A DNA stretch of 64,000 bases from Heliocidaris tuberculata (GCA_025618425.1 CM046851.1:31451944-31515943); one strand, 5' to 3'. Positions 1 through 10,931 are shown, counted from the first letter of the stretch. Notes: a model not told the origin generated them from the letters alone. Numbers and translations: made by a program.

Positions 1-2274
1 GATACGAAGTTGTGATTGGTCCACAGCTGGTCACGTGAATTGCGATATCTTAACACAGGGGGATAGATAATACATGTACAACGCTGCAATTGCGTAAAAC
101 CATTCTCGACGAAGGAAAAATATTTTGTATTTAACTAATGAATTATTAGTCTAGAATATCGTAAAATTACTCGAGTATTCAGTTAATTCTAAAAGTAATC
201 CTTATTTGATCTAGAGTGCGGAAAATCTTCACAGAAAAGGATAGCCTTCATCGGACGGCGCAGCGTGTACATAGCAGACAGCCAAATTTCTCGCATCGGC
301 TGAGATAAGCCGTGAAGTTTCATGACCTATGTATTGCGATTGTTAATTTAGAGCTCATCCTGATTAATATAGTGGATTCGCTGGGTCTTTTACTACGGAA
401 AATCTACGGAAAGTCATATTTATAAAATCTATCTAAAAAGAAAATTAAATTTCTCATTAAATCCTTCAGCCTCATTATAAAGCAAAAGTAGTTCCGTCCC
501 GTGTGATCTATATCGAACGTTAATTAGACCAAATGTTGGCCTATATTGAATTCAGGCCTATTATGAACATACTTCCTCATACTACCTGTAAAATTACACT
601 TTGAATGACTCCTGCTGACTCTATTTCTCACGTCCCAGTCAGATAGCAGGTCCTACGCAAATGAGCAAAAAGGGCTGATTTTATTTCCAGTGGTGCCAGT
701 GGCACACTCTCCTTGCAACCAGTGGGCCGTTTTGCATGATCATATTCATAGTTATATAGTTATGTAACTCAAGAAATATTAATGCTATGTTCATCAAATT
801 TTCTGGAAAATGAATGGATAGTTTACCAACACTGACATAGCTTGTTTAAGTTATAATTCAAAGAATAAATAGTTGATAATAAGTGATGAAATAGTATAAC
901 AAAACACTTCTCTTTGTAAGATTTCAAGTCTTTAAAAGACATATAAAAATATATGATCCACTATTAAAACGCATACATGTATGGAAGCGTTGAAGTTTCA
1001 TCTTTTATGTTACCATAGTCAAAACATCCATACATTTATGACAGGGTCAGGATCCAGCAATATGTAACCCAAATACATAATATATCCTTGAAATTGTCAA
1101 GACCATAGAATTCTAACACTGTGATTGGCTGGCAAGGCCACCCTGCAAGATAGGGCACTATATTTGAAACCACATGGCACCTGTTAGATGAACTCTTGAC
1201 CTCTTGTGCAAACATGCATGGTCCTGTCTGTGAGAAAATATGTTGATCTATTTTCGGGAAAGGGTCTGTGAAGCTTACCAATCAGAGTACTGGAATCAGC
1301 TGTTGAAGGACACAATGTGTACTTTGGTTACATTTTGCTGGATACTGACCCTGTCCATAAGTGTACATAAATTAAAATAAATAAAAATCATCACTCCCTC
1401 GGTGGTGTTCATACCGGCCCTTCTATAGATAGAAGGGCCGGTATGAACACCACCTTGGAGAGTGATAATTTCCACCATCATCCTCATGAGCAGTCAATAT
1501 TTGTATAATATTACAGACACTACCAGTCAACATCTGTATAATATACTCCACAACCATTTTTGTCTAATTCGTCGATTAACTTTTATTACAAGTGATGAAT
1601 ATTCTCTTTTCTTATATCTGTATCATTACTCTAAACAATTCATATTGCAATTCTATTTAATAAGTATTATACAAATTTGTGTATATTTTTTGTTATAAAC
1701 ATATGTGGAAAGAAAGATGAATTTATTATCACAGCAAAATAAAAGGAATATGATTATAATGGTAGATTAAGGAGGATTTATGTGTTCCAAATAATAGAGA
1801 CATCAGCTCCTGTCAGTGGGCAAATAATACCCAATTTGACCAAAATACACATTTAATAATATAAAACTAATAATAACGATGATGGGTGACACCAAAATGG
1901 CAATGGTAGGTTGCTGTTTGCCGATCGACAAGGAAAAGTACACAATCACAAGTCACAAAAATACCAAAATGAAGAAATTGGCAACATTATTGTCAGTGTA
2001 TAATAAGGTTTTCCATCTATGCCTATTGCCAATTTGATGAATGATTAAAAGGGTTTCATTGGGACCAATCATCTTGTATTTTTCAGTACTTCAGGAGTGT
2101 TTAAACCTTAAACAAGTAGTAAGGTACTAAATATATCGTTTTAAAAAGGTGATGTAACAGCTTGGAAGATGGCGTAATCGATTTCCTGTCGGATACGGAA
2201 AAGTGTCTGTTTTTTTCGAAAGGTATTACAGCTGATACATAATTGACTGCATGCCAACTTATAATTTCACTCTA
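1..2274. other. Intergenic stretch without a recognised gene
   Basis: AT-rich DNA with only short random open frames and no exon-like segment that I can support. The one structure that stands out is the long perfect hairpin near 1386-1470, listed separately. The part nearest 2274 may contain the 3' untranslated region of the receptor gene, whose stop codon is at 2275-2277 on the minus strand, but I could not fix a polyadenylation site. Confidence 0.6.
1386..1470. repeat. Long near-perfect palindrome (hairpin)
   Basis: Bases 1401-1426 and 1429-1454 are exact reverse complements (26 bp) around a 2-base centre. The match continues imperfectly outward for about 15 bases on each side (the CATCACTCCC side against the GGAGAGTGAT side). 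The perfection of the inner arms suggests a recent origin or active maintenance. It could be a tiny MITE end-to-end fusion, a cruciform-forming site, or an inverted duplication made during repair or assembly. Confidence 0.85.
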
Positions 2275-2856
2275 TCACGTGATCATTTTTTTTTTCCAAC
2301 GGGAGAAAATGGCGCGAAATTCTCTCAAACGCCACCAATAAATGAGAGAGTTTGAAATCGTGTTAAGCGCCATCAAGACATGCCGAATAAAGAAAACACA
2401 CCTAATGAAACTATATGTAGGTCTATATATGACAAAAACGATGATATCTGGTAACGTGAATAGGAAGAATGTTGTTCCTAAGACGAAAGCGTAGGTCCGC
2501 AGCACTCGCTTATTCTCCTCTCTTCGTCCTGGATGATCATGGTTGCTATGGGATGCTTTAGAAATGGCCCTATACGCCAAGAAATAACAAAAGCCCGTTA
2601 GAACAACTGAAAAGGTACATAAATAAAATCGAACCTTTCTTCGGCCTGAAAAAGCAGATACACCTATCATTATCACCCAGGTTAGGAGACAAATGATGAT
2701 TCGACGGGACTTGGTGAGGATGTTCCAGGCACTGAAGGGATTGAGCTTGAAGACAATGAATTGCTCAACAGCCACAAGGAAGATGCTTGCAGCGGAAACC
2801 AAAAGCGATGCTGCGAAGGATATATACCAGTATTTCCTGGATACCCATCTGTCAAA
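2275..2856 (-). CDS. Rhodopsin-like GPCR, exon 2 (TM3-TM7, C-terminus)
   Basis: Second coding exon of a seven-transmembrane receptor, residues 95-287 when joined to exon 1 at 8254-8535. The acceptor is a pyrimidine stretch ending TTGCAG just before TTTGACAG. Both junctions are phase 0. TM3 starts near W104. Where class A receptors have DRY this one has E125-Q126-F127, followed by KLNPF in loop 2. TM4 has the usual Trp (LLTWVIM). TM6 keeps the proline (FLFTLPDII). TM7 reads NSLIY in place of NPxxY, followed by a helix-8-like WRLREF. The TM3 cysteine (about position 101) is an Arg, and loop 2 is very short without Cys, so the usual disulfide is absent, as in melanocortin-type receptors. It ends in a lysine-rich tail and TGA. 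The membrane receptor role is well supported; the ligand is unknown. A lineage-specific echinoderm orphan receptor is my inference. Confidence 0.82.
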   Translation of the reverse strand, partial: FDRWVSRKYWYISFAASLLVSAASIFLVAVEQFIVFKLNPFSAWNILTKSRRIIICLLTWVIMIGVSAFSGRRKVRFYLCTFSVVLTGFCYFLAYRAISKASHSNHDHPGRREENKRVLRTYAFVLGTTFFLFTLPDIIVFVIYRPTYSFIRCVFFIRHVLMALNTISNSLIYWWRLREFRAIFSRWKKKMIT

Positions 2857-3323
2857 CTGCAATAAAAAGAAGTTTTGATTCAAGATTAATTCTCGGATTA
2901 CGTTTATCACTGTCCAGTGTAGCCGTTATTGTAAGATGTCTGTGGAGTCTAAAAGTCTGTTTCTCCTTTTTGGCTACATCATGTTTACTAACTAATCGCT
3001 CGCTAAGCAACACAGTCCATACAAATATGTGAATCTGAAATTGGCAAATAGGTCATTTGCCTGTGATTGGCAACAACTCTCCCATGGTTGTACACTAAAA
3101 TATGGGACATCTAAGTAGACCGCAGCCCAAGAGAATGACAATGTCGGTCTGATGAACCCTCAATAAAACTGTCAGAAGGCCCACGGGATTGACTCGTTGC
3201 TCTGATAGGCCTTCTGGATTTCTGAGCTTTCACTGAACCGATATTATGGGGCTGTAGTCCTGAAATAATCATCAATTTCAGTTTCTCTCCTATAAGTAAC
3301 TATGCCCCGGAACTTTGCGTGAG

Positions 3324-4517
3324 ATAAACACAACAAAAAAAGTAACTCCCCCCTTAATTAAATTGGCGTAACTTCTTAACGAAAGGGTTGTGAGCAAAAT
3401 AACTAGGCAAGAGTATTCTTAACCTTATTGACTAACTTCCCTGTAAAAATGAGATTGATCCATCAAGTTATGCATGAGTGGGCAATTGGGCAAACATTAA
3501 AGGCAAAAATGTCACTTTCAAAAGTCACAAGGGTAATTTTTTATGCTGTATTAACAGCACATTTTAGCATTTCTCGCGCGATATTTAAAGTGTGCTCACA
3601 TAACCCTTTCGAGACAATTGACCACATTTTGTGGTTTGGCTCCATAACTTTTGATTCAGAGCCCTGAAAATTATACCAGATACATGAGCAAAAAAAAAGC
3701 AAAAATTTCTGCACACACTATGTCCATTTTTGTTACATGACAATTTTGCGTTTGATACCAGGAATTTTAAAAAGGAGAATAAGCTTTAAAATCCTTAAAT
3801 TGGCAACACATTGAGAGGTTCAAAATCATTGTTTTTTTATCGAAATTGGCAACTTTTTCAACTTTTCGCCAATTCTTTTAACCATGTATATTGTTTTCAA
3901 AGACATTACCCCTTATTACAATCTTGTAGCACTAAAAGAAAAATATTATTGTTGCCAATTTGAAGAACAAAATGTGATCAATTTAGCCCTGAAATAATTC
4001 CTGTCCTGAAAGGGTTAACCATGACACTATTACAACCTCTTATGTTCACACAACATGTGAGGATACATTTTGGTAAAATTATCTGAAGTTATTTTTTTTT
4101 TCAATAAGCTGAATGATTTTTGCAATTTCAAATTCACGAGGGTTGATTTTTTTGTTTTGTTTTGTTATTGTGCTCACCCAACCATAATAATGAGAAAAGT
4201 GTCGGGATAGGTGTGAGGGGGTCAAGCGATGGATAATAAACAACAACAACACATAAATATGCACCAGAAACCGAATTCGCTGAAATCTCGTTTCACAGAA
4301 TCTCCAAATTGGCCCTTGTGACTTTTTAAATGTGACAATTTTGCCTTTAATGTTTGCTCACTCATGCATAACTCATTGGATCAATCTCATTTTCACAGAA
4401 CAGTTATTCAATAAGTGTAGGAACACTCCTGCCGAGTTATTTTGCTCAAAACCTTTTCGTTAAAAAGTTACGCCATTTTGATTAAGGGGGGAGTTACTTT
4501 TTTTTTGTTGCGTTTAT
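3324..4517. mobile_element. Foldback DNA element with about 200-bp terminal inverted repeats
   Basis: The left arm (3324-3537) and right arm (4307-4517) are reverse complements with scattered mismatches. Outer ends read ATAAACACAACAAAAAAA on the left and its complement on the right, followed in both by GTAACTCCCCCCTTAAT and, further in, by TTTGCCTTTAATGTTTG and CATGCATAA words. The core carries several AATTGGCAA words and no transposase. It is a non-autonomous element in the receptor intron. The transposon superfamily is not assignable from what I see. Confidence 0.82.
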
Positions 4518-4548
4518 ATTAAAGATGGTATGTTGTTTTATAGGGGTA

Positions 4549-4826
4549 ACCTCGCTAGTCATAAGGACCGCTATTCATAAGGACCACTTATTAATAAGGA
4601 CCGCTATCCATAACGCATGACTAAATGAATAGCGGTTTTGTACGAATAGCGGTCCTTCTGAATAGCGAGCAAACCATTGACAAATTTCCTCGCTATTTAT
4701 AAGGACATCCATTCATAAGGACCACTATTCATAACTACTCATAAGGACCGCTATTCATAGCGCGTGTTAAATGAATAGCGGTTTTTTTATGGATAGCGGT
4801 TCTTATGAATAGCGAGCGGACCCGGT
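4549..4826. repeat. Paired palindromic repeats of the ATAAGGACCGCTATTCAT motif
   Basis: Two adjacent palindromic units (about 4549-4670 and 4688-4826) each contain ATAAGGACCGCTATTCAT-like words on one side and the complement (ATGAATAGCGGTCCTTAT-like) on the other. Both end with CTCGCTA/TAGCGAG. It looks like a small MITE that was tandemly duplicated or that inserted next to its own copy. It has no coding capacity. Confidence 0.8.
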
Positions 4827-4969
4827 TTTATATACTCAAATTAAAAAAAAGAAATGATCACCAAGACAAGAACAATAATATTTTAGTCAATTTGTGGGTA
4901 AGAGCAAGTGGGAGAGTTGACTGACAGTACATCACCGTGACATTAAGTCCTACTTTGACATTTCAATAT

Positions 4970-6395
4970 GTATATATGTATATATGTATTTATTCATTGA
5001 ACTTCATTGACTTTTCAACCAATATTTTTGTTCGAATATAACATCAGTAATCAGAACAATAATAATAATAATTATAACAGTAACGCATGAGAAAAACAGA
5101 ACAGTATATCGTGAGTATAGCATTCAAAACATGAACAAAAGAAAAAAAAAATACTCGTAATTGATCAACTAGACATGCTCTTTCATGAAATATAATTTGT
5201 CACATTATGTACAAGTAGCATGGGTAGTGTAAGGTATGTGGTATGTAAGTGTATATTTGCAAAACGATTTGTATAATCTAAGAAGGGCCTTTTTTCCTTA
5301 TCGGCTAAGTGTTTTATAGATTGCTTAAACGACCATTACTGCATACTAAAATCCCGAGATTTTTTAATTATTTTACAATCAATAATATGTCGATTAATAA
5401 AAAAAAAAATCTTTTAACAAATTACTTGAATTATTACATACCATAATTTTGGTTTTAGACTGATAAATTTCCAACTTCCATTGCTTGCACTACTCATTCA
5501 ATGTTCCATTCCTTTTTTGAAAGTTGAAAACAGGACAATATCGTCTGCATACATAATGCAATTAAGGATTCTTTCATTCAACTCTACATGACTGCCTTTC
5601 TCTCTATCAAAAATATCAGGGATATCATTCAGGAATATATTAAAGAGAGTAGGACTGATAACATAACCTTGTTTAAGTCCAATATTTGTAGTGAAAGTTA
5701 GAGTCAACCGCTCATTTAATTTCATACATATATTACATTTTGAATATATATTCTTTATAATATTGTAAAATTTATTACCAATACCCAGTTTTAACCCAGT
5801 ATTTAAGGCCTTCTCCCCTACACACTATCAAAAGCTTTTTTAAGATCGACAAAACAAATATATAGCCCGTTCTCTCTACCATTCTAGTTATTTACAATGT
5901 ATTTATCTACAATCGTTTTTAAAACGAAAAATGTGATTCGATGTCCTAAAGCGGCTCTCAAATGCAATTTGGCTTGGTTTATACATCTGTTTGTCTTCTA
6001 GAAACTTTACCAATCGTTGAGTAAGAACTGGGGAGCGTTTCATCAAGCGTTTTGTCAGTGATTTTTACCGACAAATTTGCTCTCAGCCAATCAGATGCAA
6101 GGATTTCAGGAGCTTATAACAGTTGTCGATAGAAATCACTGACAAAACGCTTGATGAAACGCTCCCCTGAACAGAATAATTGGCCTAAATGACTAGACAG
6201 TACGAAGGGTCTTTTGCTGAGCCTTTTTTCAATAAGGGTTTAATCAGTCGAACTGACCAACAATCGGGAAAATATCCACTTGTAAGAATGAGGTTAAACA
6301 GTTTTGCAAGCAAAGGGGAGAGAAAATATTGCCACACTTTCAACATTTCATTTAGTATAGATGCATTACCAGGTGATTTATTACGTTTATATGTA
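4970..6395 (-). pseudogene. Non-LTR retrotransposon (LINE) reverse transcriptase relic
   Basis: Read on the minus strand, the pieces of a LINE reverse transcriptase follow in order: NKSPG...LNEMLK near 6395-6340 and SGYFPDCW...KKG near 6280-6220; then, after a MITE, RLVKFLEDKQMYKP near 6020-5980; motif A FVDLKKAFDSV near 5860-5825; GLKQGYVISPTLFNIFLNDI near 5690-5630; the catalytic YADDIVLFS near 5555-5530; and KQWKLE...KTKIMVC near 5490-5440. Stops and frame changes separate the pieces, so no full-length enzyme can be made. The lower end near 4980 has a short TTCAATGAA-type repeat that may be the 3' tail. The endonuclease part was not seen. It lies inside the receptor intron in the same orientation. 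Confidence 0.85.
6030..6167. mobile_element. GGGGAGCGTTTCATCAAGCG palindromic MITE, copy 1
   Basis: A 138-bp palindrome with ends GGGGAGCGTTTCATCAAGCG and its complement. The arms continue through TTTTGTCAGTGATTT, and the centre holds CAGCCAATCAGATGCAAGG. It is inserted in the reverse transcriptase relic: LINE protein similarity stops on one side and resumes on the other. A second copy is at 45872-46010. It is non-autonomous with no open frame. A target duplication is not clear. Confidence 0.88.
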
Positions 6396-6708
6396 TAATT
6401 ATCTCAAATCTAGAAAATAATCATAGCTTTCGAAAGGTTAATGAGATTTCGTTCAAACTTCGACCACTCTGTTAATCCTATCATATTAAGAAATTATATA
6501 TAGAGTGTGAGTCAATAAAAATGAAACCAATATTCAAGCCCCAAGATCTTACTAACGAAGTAAAGTTAACGAATATAATTATTATACTCTGGTGTAATAG
6601 TTGATAATATCTTCTTTTCTTTATTTTTTTTTTTTTTTTTTCTTTTTTTGAAAGGCTGCTCACAAAAATGTGATCGTGGATGACTAAACACTGGCCATTT
6701 TTTAAAAA

Positions 6709-6894
6709 ACACAATAAAAACTACTTTCGAAAAATAAACTCAAGGGCAATTTCAAAAGCCTGTTGTACTGCCCATAGAAATCAGGTTTAGATTACGTAAT
6801 ACGCCATTGTAATGTTCGCACATTTCTAAAGGTGATAGACAGGGCTGTTGAAATTGCCTTCAGTTGATTTTTCGAAAGTAGTTTTTATCGTGTT
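6709..6894. mobile_element. Palindromic MITE with AAAAACTACTTTCGAAAAAT ends
   Basis: The left end (from 6709) and right end (to 6894) are reverse complements for about 45 bases: ACAATAAAAACTACTTTCGA on the left, TCGAAAGTAGTTTTTATCG on the right, then GGCAATTTCAAAAGCC against GCTGTTGAAATTGCC. The centre is unrelated to the other MITEs. No coding capacity. Confidence 0.8.
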
Positions 6895-7272
6895 AAAAGC
6901 ATGTCAAAATCGCATTTGCCCAAATTTGGGATGAATGGTGATTAGGAGTTGCTTTCATAATGTATGAGTGCATTCAACTGGAATGGAGACCATTCAATCA
7001 AACCTTTGGCTGACCATCCAAGTTCATTCAAAGCTTGGGCAGAGCGAAATTTGACAAGAATCAGGAAAAATGTTATTGATCAGCTGTTCATGGTCGGAAT
7101 TTATTGATCAAGGTGTCAAATGAAAGAAAACATGATGGGTTACAATGTGAGTATCTTTAGCTAAATCTATATGTATCGATTCCAACGATTTAGGGTTGCA
7201 TCTTAGTTTCCTTTTTATTGACTCACATGGTATAATGACACTAGACTGAATAAAATACTCCGTTAAACACAT

Positions 7273-7430
7273 GGGCTGGTATTCTGAACTCCGGTTTTAT
7301 ACTTCAGTCTAAGTTAAAGCAGGGTTTAATTAAAACGGACTTAAACCCCAAGTCTAGTCTAAATTTCTGTACAAAGTTAAACCACACAAGACTAGAGTTT
7401 AAGTTAAATCGAAGTTCAGAATGTGATTCC
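7273..7430. repeat. Candidate palindromic element with ATTCTGAACT ends
   Basis: The word GGTATTCTGAACTCCGGTTT at the left is matched in inverse by GTTCAGAATGTGATTCC at the right, with TTAAAC/GTTTAA-rich arms between them. The palindrome is imperfect and the right limit is uncertain, because similar words (GGTTTAGACTGG) continue to about 7485. Confidence 0.5.
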
Positions 7431-7511
7431 TAAAACTCTGGTTTAAAGGGCAGGTTTAGACTGGATTTAAACTACACTTAGACCATGCAGATAGCGGTTT
7501 CAGTTAAAGTG

Positions 7512-7872
7512 TACCAACCACCTGAAAAAAGGAATTTGTATAATACCGCTGGGTAGTATAAAATCAACCTCAAAGAACTTTATCTGAAATTCTATAGGTC
7601 AACAGTTTCAAAGTATGAAGGAAGTAAAGGATAACATGAAGGTGCTCGCACGGAATCGAACCTCCGAGTTGGGTTCAGCGAGCCCTTATCTTGCCGAGCG
7701 CGTACGGGTGCGTTGAGTAGTCTACTCACCAGTCGCTTTTATGCTTATAGAGAGTATAATCAAACTTGTAATATCTCTTTATAGAAGTGATATTCGAAGC
7801 CCAATTTTGGAATATAGTAGAATGACATGGAACCTCTAACATACAGAGTAAAATATTTTTTGGTGATTGGTA
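7512..7872. mobile_element. TACCAATCACC-ended MITE with tRNA-like B box, copy 1
   Basis: The terminal inverted repeat is TACCAACCACC at the left and GGTGATTGGTA at the right. A second copy at 24297-24541, in opposite orientation, has the same ends and the same order of internal words. Inside, on the minus strand, is GGTTCGATTCCGTGCGAGCA, a good match to a polymerase III B box and the T arm of a tRNA. A convincing A box is not visible. This copy carries about 75 bases (about 7733-7810) that the other lacks. Either a DNA transposon that captured a tRNA-like piece or a tRNA-derived sequence embedded in one. Confidence 0.75.
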
Positions 7873-7918
7873 CCCTTTAAAAAGGAGTTCAGGATCAATA
7901 AAAAAATTTAAATACATA

Positions 7919-7932
7919 CACGCACACCCGCG

Positions 7933-8000
<68 letters not shown>
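7919..8000. repeat. Compound CA/TA microsatellite
   Basis: (CA)n running directly into (TA)n, in the receptor intron about 250 bases from exon 1. Open frames read through it are low-complexity artefacts. Confidence 0.95.
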
Positions 8001-8003
<3 letters not shown>

Positions 8004-8253
8004 GTGAAAAATACACTAAATGAAATTATGAGAGTCCTTGAGCTAAATTCACCATAACCGATATCTAGGATATCATGGTAACATAATTTCGTGCAGTAAT
8101 GATTTGTGAGATAACACATAATGGAGAATGTGATATTATTATCAATATAATCATAATCGTAATTATGATAATCTCCAACTAGAAAAAACAAAAACAAGTT
8201 TATTAATCATTTTCTTCAAAAATGCTGTAGATTCTTGTGAACATTGAACAAAC

Positions 8254-8535
8254 CTTGGCGCTATAAATAAGCAAGATGAGGACATCGACCAAGCAATCGG
8301 CGAGGACGATGTTGAAAGGGAAAATTAAATGTTTCTTTCGAAGTCGACGATGACAGGCGATTGTGAGTAACGTGGTGATCGTGACAACAATACCAATGGC
8401 TGCTGTGATCCCCGAAGCTTGATGCAGAACACTGAATGTTTCACTCTCACAACCATATCCGGGTTGAAGTTTGTTTTCTACGCCAACCGACCCATTTGAA
8501 GAATTAGAAAAGGTGCCGTTCAATTTGATGTCCAT
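8254..8535 (-). CDS. Rhodopsin-like GPCR, exon 1 (N-terminus, TM1-TM2)
   Basis: First coding exon, 94 codons, starting at the ATG complementary to 8533-8535. The extracellular N-terminus has three N-glycosylation sites in the first 16 residues (NGT, NSS, NGS) and one Cys (29). TM1 spans about residues 41-61 but lacks the usual Asn of GNxxV. A basic loop (HRRLRKK) leads into TM2, where LAD at 78-80 supplies the conserved Asp. The exon ends AAG|GTTTGT, phase 0, which fits the phase-0 acceptor of the exon ending at 2856; together they give all seven helices in 287 aa. Without splicing, the frame would run only 16 more codons. The 5.4 kb intron contains a foldback element, LINE and MITE relics. 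The reading frame is intact, so this is probably a functional, very divergent receptor, but expression cannot be judged from sequence. Confidence 0.8.
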
Positions 8536-8989
8536 TGTAATTTTTTACTCTTCGAAAAATAAATTCACACCGTATGAACCATGTACCATGTAAGCTGCTT
8601 ACGAATGGCGATGTCAAGTACAGTATACTCTGCTGATCTAATACTAGGTTGCTTATTATTAATAAACAATTATGTTAAAAATGGTGTTGTATAAGCAAAG
8701 AGCACCATGTTTCCGCCTTTTATTTGTATACTATACCAATGCAAAATACGGCAACACTGGTTGTGCTCACTTGGACGGCTTTACCTGATAAGTCAGTCAT
8801 GTTCATTGCAAAAAATACAAAACCTGTAATATCATCATACCCGCAGAATCGGATTAGAATAGAAATCAATATGCAATATATCACGTCCTTGTATACATGT
8901 ATCGTAAGCAAAGATATCCTTATTCGAGAGTTGCTTAAGCTGTATTAAAAATGTTTTACTTTTTTTTTGCACCACACCAGTTCTAAATG

Positions 8990-9617
8990 TATGTCTTAAT
9001 TGATCATCTTGAAGAGAAAAACTGAAAATACTTTCTGTGTATCACCTTAATAATTACAATTTAGGTACTTTCATGTTTTTGTATAATAAGGGACTTTTAC
9101 CAAAAATGTTCAACTCAATTTTCAGCAAAAATAGCAATTTTCATGATTATAATACTAGGGGTAAACTTAACTATCGGGTTGATTATAGTTGTACTTCCTT
9201 TTCTAGATTAATAATAACATGCAAAGGACCCCTTTTATGGAATGACATACCTCAACATATCAAGGACACTAAATCTCTCAACGCATTCAAACGCAAGTTT
9301 AAAGCCTATTGCTAAAGAATACTCTGTTATGAATATTATGACTTTTAAATATTAATTTACAATACTCTGTGCTAAATTCATTTTTTAGGATTGTATTTTT
9401 CTTTACCTTTTCTGTATATTTTTTGTTTTCATGTGAAATGGGATCATGTTTACAAGTTTCTTACCAAACTTTTTTTTGATCCCACCACATTTACATTTAT
9501 TCTTTGTATACTTGTTTGTATTATGTCATTGTTTGGACATATATATTTAACATGTTTTATGAATGTTTTTTAAATGGAGATGTGGAAATAAATTCAATTC
9601 AATTCAATTCAATTCAT
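8990..9617 (+). mobile_element. 5'-truncated LINE: reverse transcriptase C-terminus, 3' end and repeat tail
   Basis: About 9034-9315 encodes the C-terminal piece that follows the reverse transcriptase in many LINEs: NKGLLPKMF, then HDYNTRGKLNYR, then GPLLWNDIPQHIK and SLNAFKRKFKAYC before a stop. About 290 bases of 3' untranslated sequence follow, ending in AATTC units (AATTCAATTCAATTCAATTC, 9592-9617). Such tandem short 3' repeats are typical of CR1/L2-like LINEs. The 5' end is truncated as expected for target-primed insertion. It is on the opposite strand to the relic at 4970-6395. Confidence 0.83.
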
Positions 9618-9862
9618 GTGGTTTTGGTAGAGAAAAATTTCCGATGGAACGTAAAGAATATGAATGATAAACCAATTGAAAGGAGTCCTATGATAAAATA
9701 CTACATGATTTCATCATAGTGATGCACTATGATAAAGCTTATTTCATGAAAAAAAATCTTCACTGGTTCCACGCCATCCAAGCATTCAGTAAAATAGGCA
9801 TGATAGGCAAGTGGGTTGATTTTTGTTATAAACTTGACTGGCAATAGCAAATTTCCGTAATC

Positions 9863-10104
9863 ATGGTGCAACTTACTGTTGACCAAAGGACATTTGCGGT
9901 GACATCATTTGACCGCAATGGAAGCATACGACAGACAAGGGAAGCATTCCGTTTGCAGTTCCTAGACAGAGATCACCCATCGAGAAAACCTATCTGGGCA
10001 AATGTGTGCAAGTACCAACAGCATGGAACAAGCCTTAACAGAAAAAATGGCAATTCTGGTAGGAGGGGGAAGAGGAGTGAGAGATTTCAAGGGAACACTG
10101 ACGC
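9863..10104 (+). pseudogene. Tc1/mariner-like transposase relic, piece 1 (N-terminal HTH)
   Basis: An open frame from ATG at 9863 encodes a helix-turn-helix start like those of transposases carrying the DUF4817-type domain: VDQRTFAVTSFDRNGSIRQT, then HPSRKPIWANVCKYQQHGTS and a GRRGKR linker. The frame is cut at the insertion beginning at about 10105 and resumes at about 10668 (DAVRRQVEAHP). No complete gene remains. The family assignment rests on remembered motif patterns. Confidence 0.72.
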
Positions 10105-10339
10105 CCGGGGAGGGGGGGGGGGGGGGTTGGCACTCAGTATATAGTGTGCGGTGGGTATGTGCCGCAGAGAAGACCCCTATTTTTTTTCTTGTTGAGAAAG
10201 AGAATAGAGAAAACCGTTCCAAAGAACGGCTTTTTTTTCATTCTGTCATTCCGGCCGTTGCATTTCCCCTTGAATATTACACTACTTCCAAGGCATGCAG
10301 TTTTCAACCCCCCCCCCCCCCAAAAAAAAAGAAAGAAGA

Positions 10340-10370
<31 letters not shown>

Positions 10371-10667
10371 AAATGATAAATAAAAAAATATTTTTTAAAT
10401 AAATACAAAAATGAATAAATTAATAAATAAAAATTAAAACAAAACAAAGCAAACAAAAACATAGTTCCGATGATCCTTATATTTCAATAACAACCAGGTC
10501 CGTAGCATCATATTTATATTGTGATCCAGTTCCAAAGACCCCCCTTTTCCAAATTGTTAGTAGTTCCGAAGACCATCCTTTTCATGGTACGCTAGTTCCG
10601 AAGCCCCCTTTTTTTGTCTTGCCAGTGGCACATACCTACCCCCCCCCCCCCCCCACCCGGGAGGCAT
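10105..10667. mobile_element. Insertion with CCGGGGAGGG / CCCACCCGGG ends in the transposase relic
   Basis: The left end is CCGGGG plus a G run (about 10105-10126), the right end a C run plus CACCCGGGAGGC (about 10639-10664). The flanking TGACGC (10099-10104) is repeated at 10668-10673, a probable 6-8 bp target duplication. Removing the insert joins the transposase reading RFQGN to DAVRRQVEAHP. The interior holds CACTCAGTATATAGTGTGCG, an (AAAT)n tract (10340-10440), a poly-C run and repeated AGTTCCGAAGACC words. No coding capacity. Confidence 0.72.
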
Positions 10668-10895
10668 TGACGCGGTCAGGAGACAAGTTGAGGCCCACCC
10701 GATGACCACAACTTTACGAGAATAAGGTTTATGGATAGGGCCAACGACTTTCAGTCGTATTACACGACTGGATCTTCAGTAACATGCACCACTACAAGAT
10801 GCCTGTACGTCATCAACTGATGGAGATGAAGGATCTCCAGAAGAGGCTCACCTTCTCAAGGTGGAGGCAGCATTTGGCATGGACGGGAAACTAAA
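10668..10895 (+). pseudogene. Tc1/mariner-like transposase relic, piece 2
   Basis: Read in more than one frame, this piece gives DAVRRQVEAHPMTTTLRE, then LWIGPTTFSRI, then LHDWIFSNMHHYKMPV and QLMEMKDLQKRLTFSRW. This is the order expected in the second helix-turn-helix and linker of Tc1/mariner-like transposases (roughly: TTxxLxxxLGIS...ILxxDLxxxPYKxxxxQ...R..F). At least one frameshift separates the parts. The piece ends shortly before the GGGCCC MITE at 10932. Confidence 0.7.
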
Positions 10896-10931
10896 CACAC
10901 ATAAATGTATGCTGCAGGAGAACATCTACCT

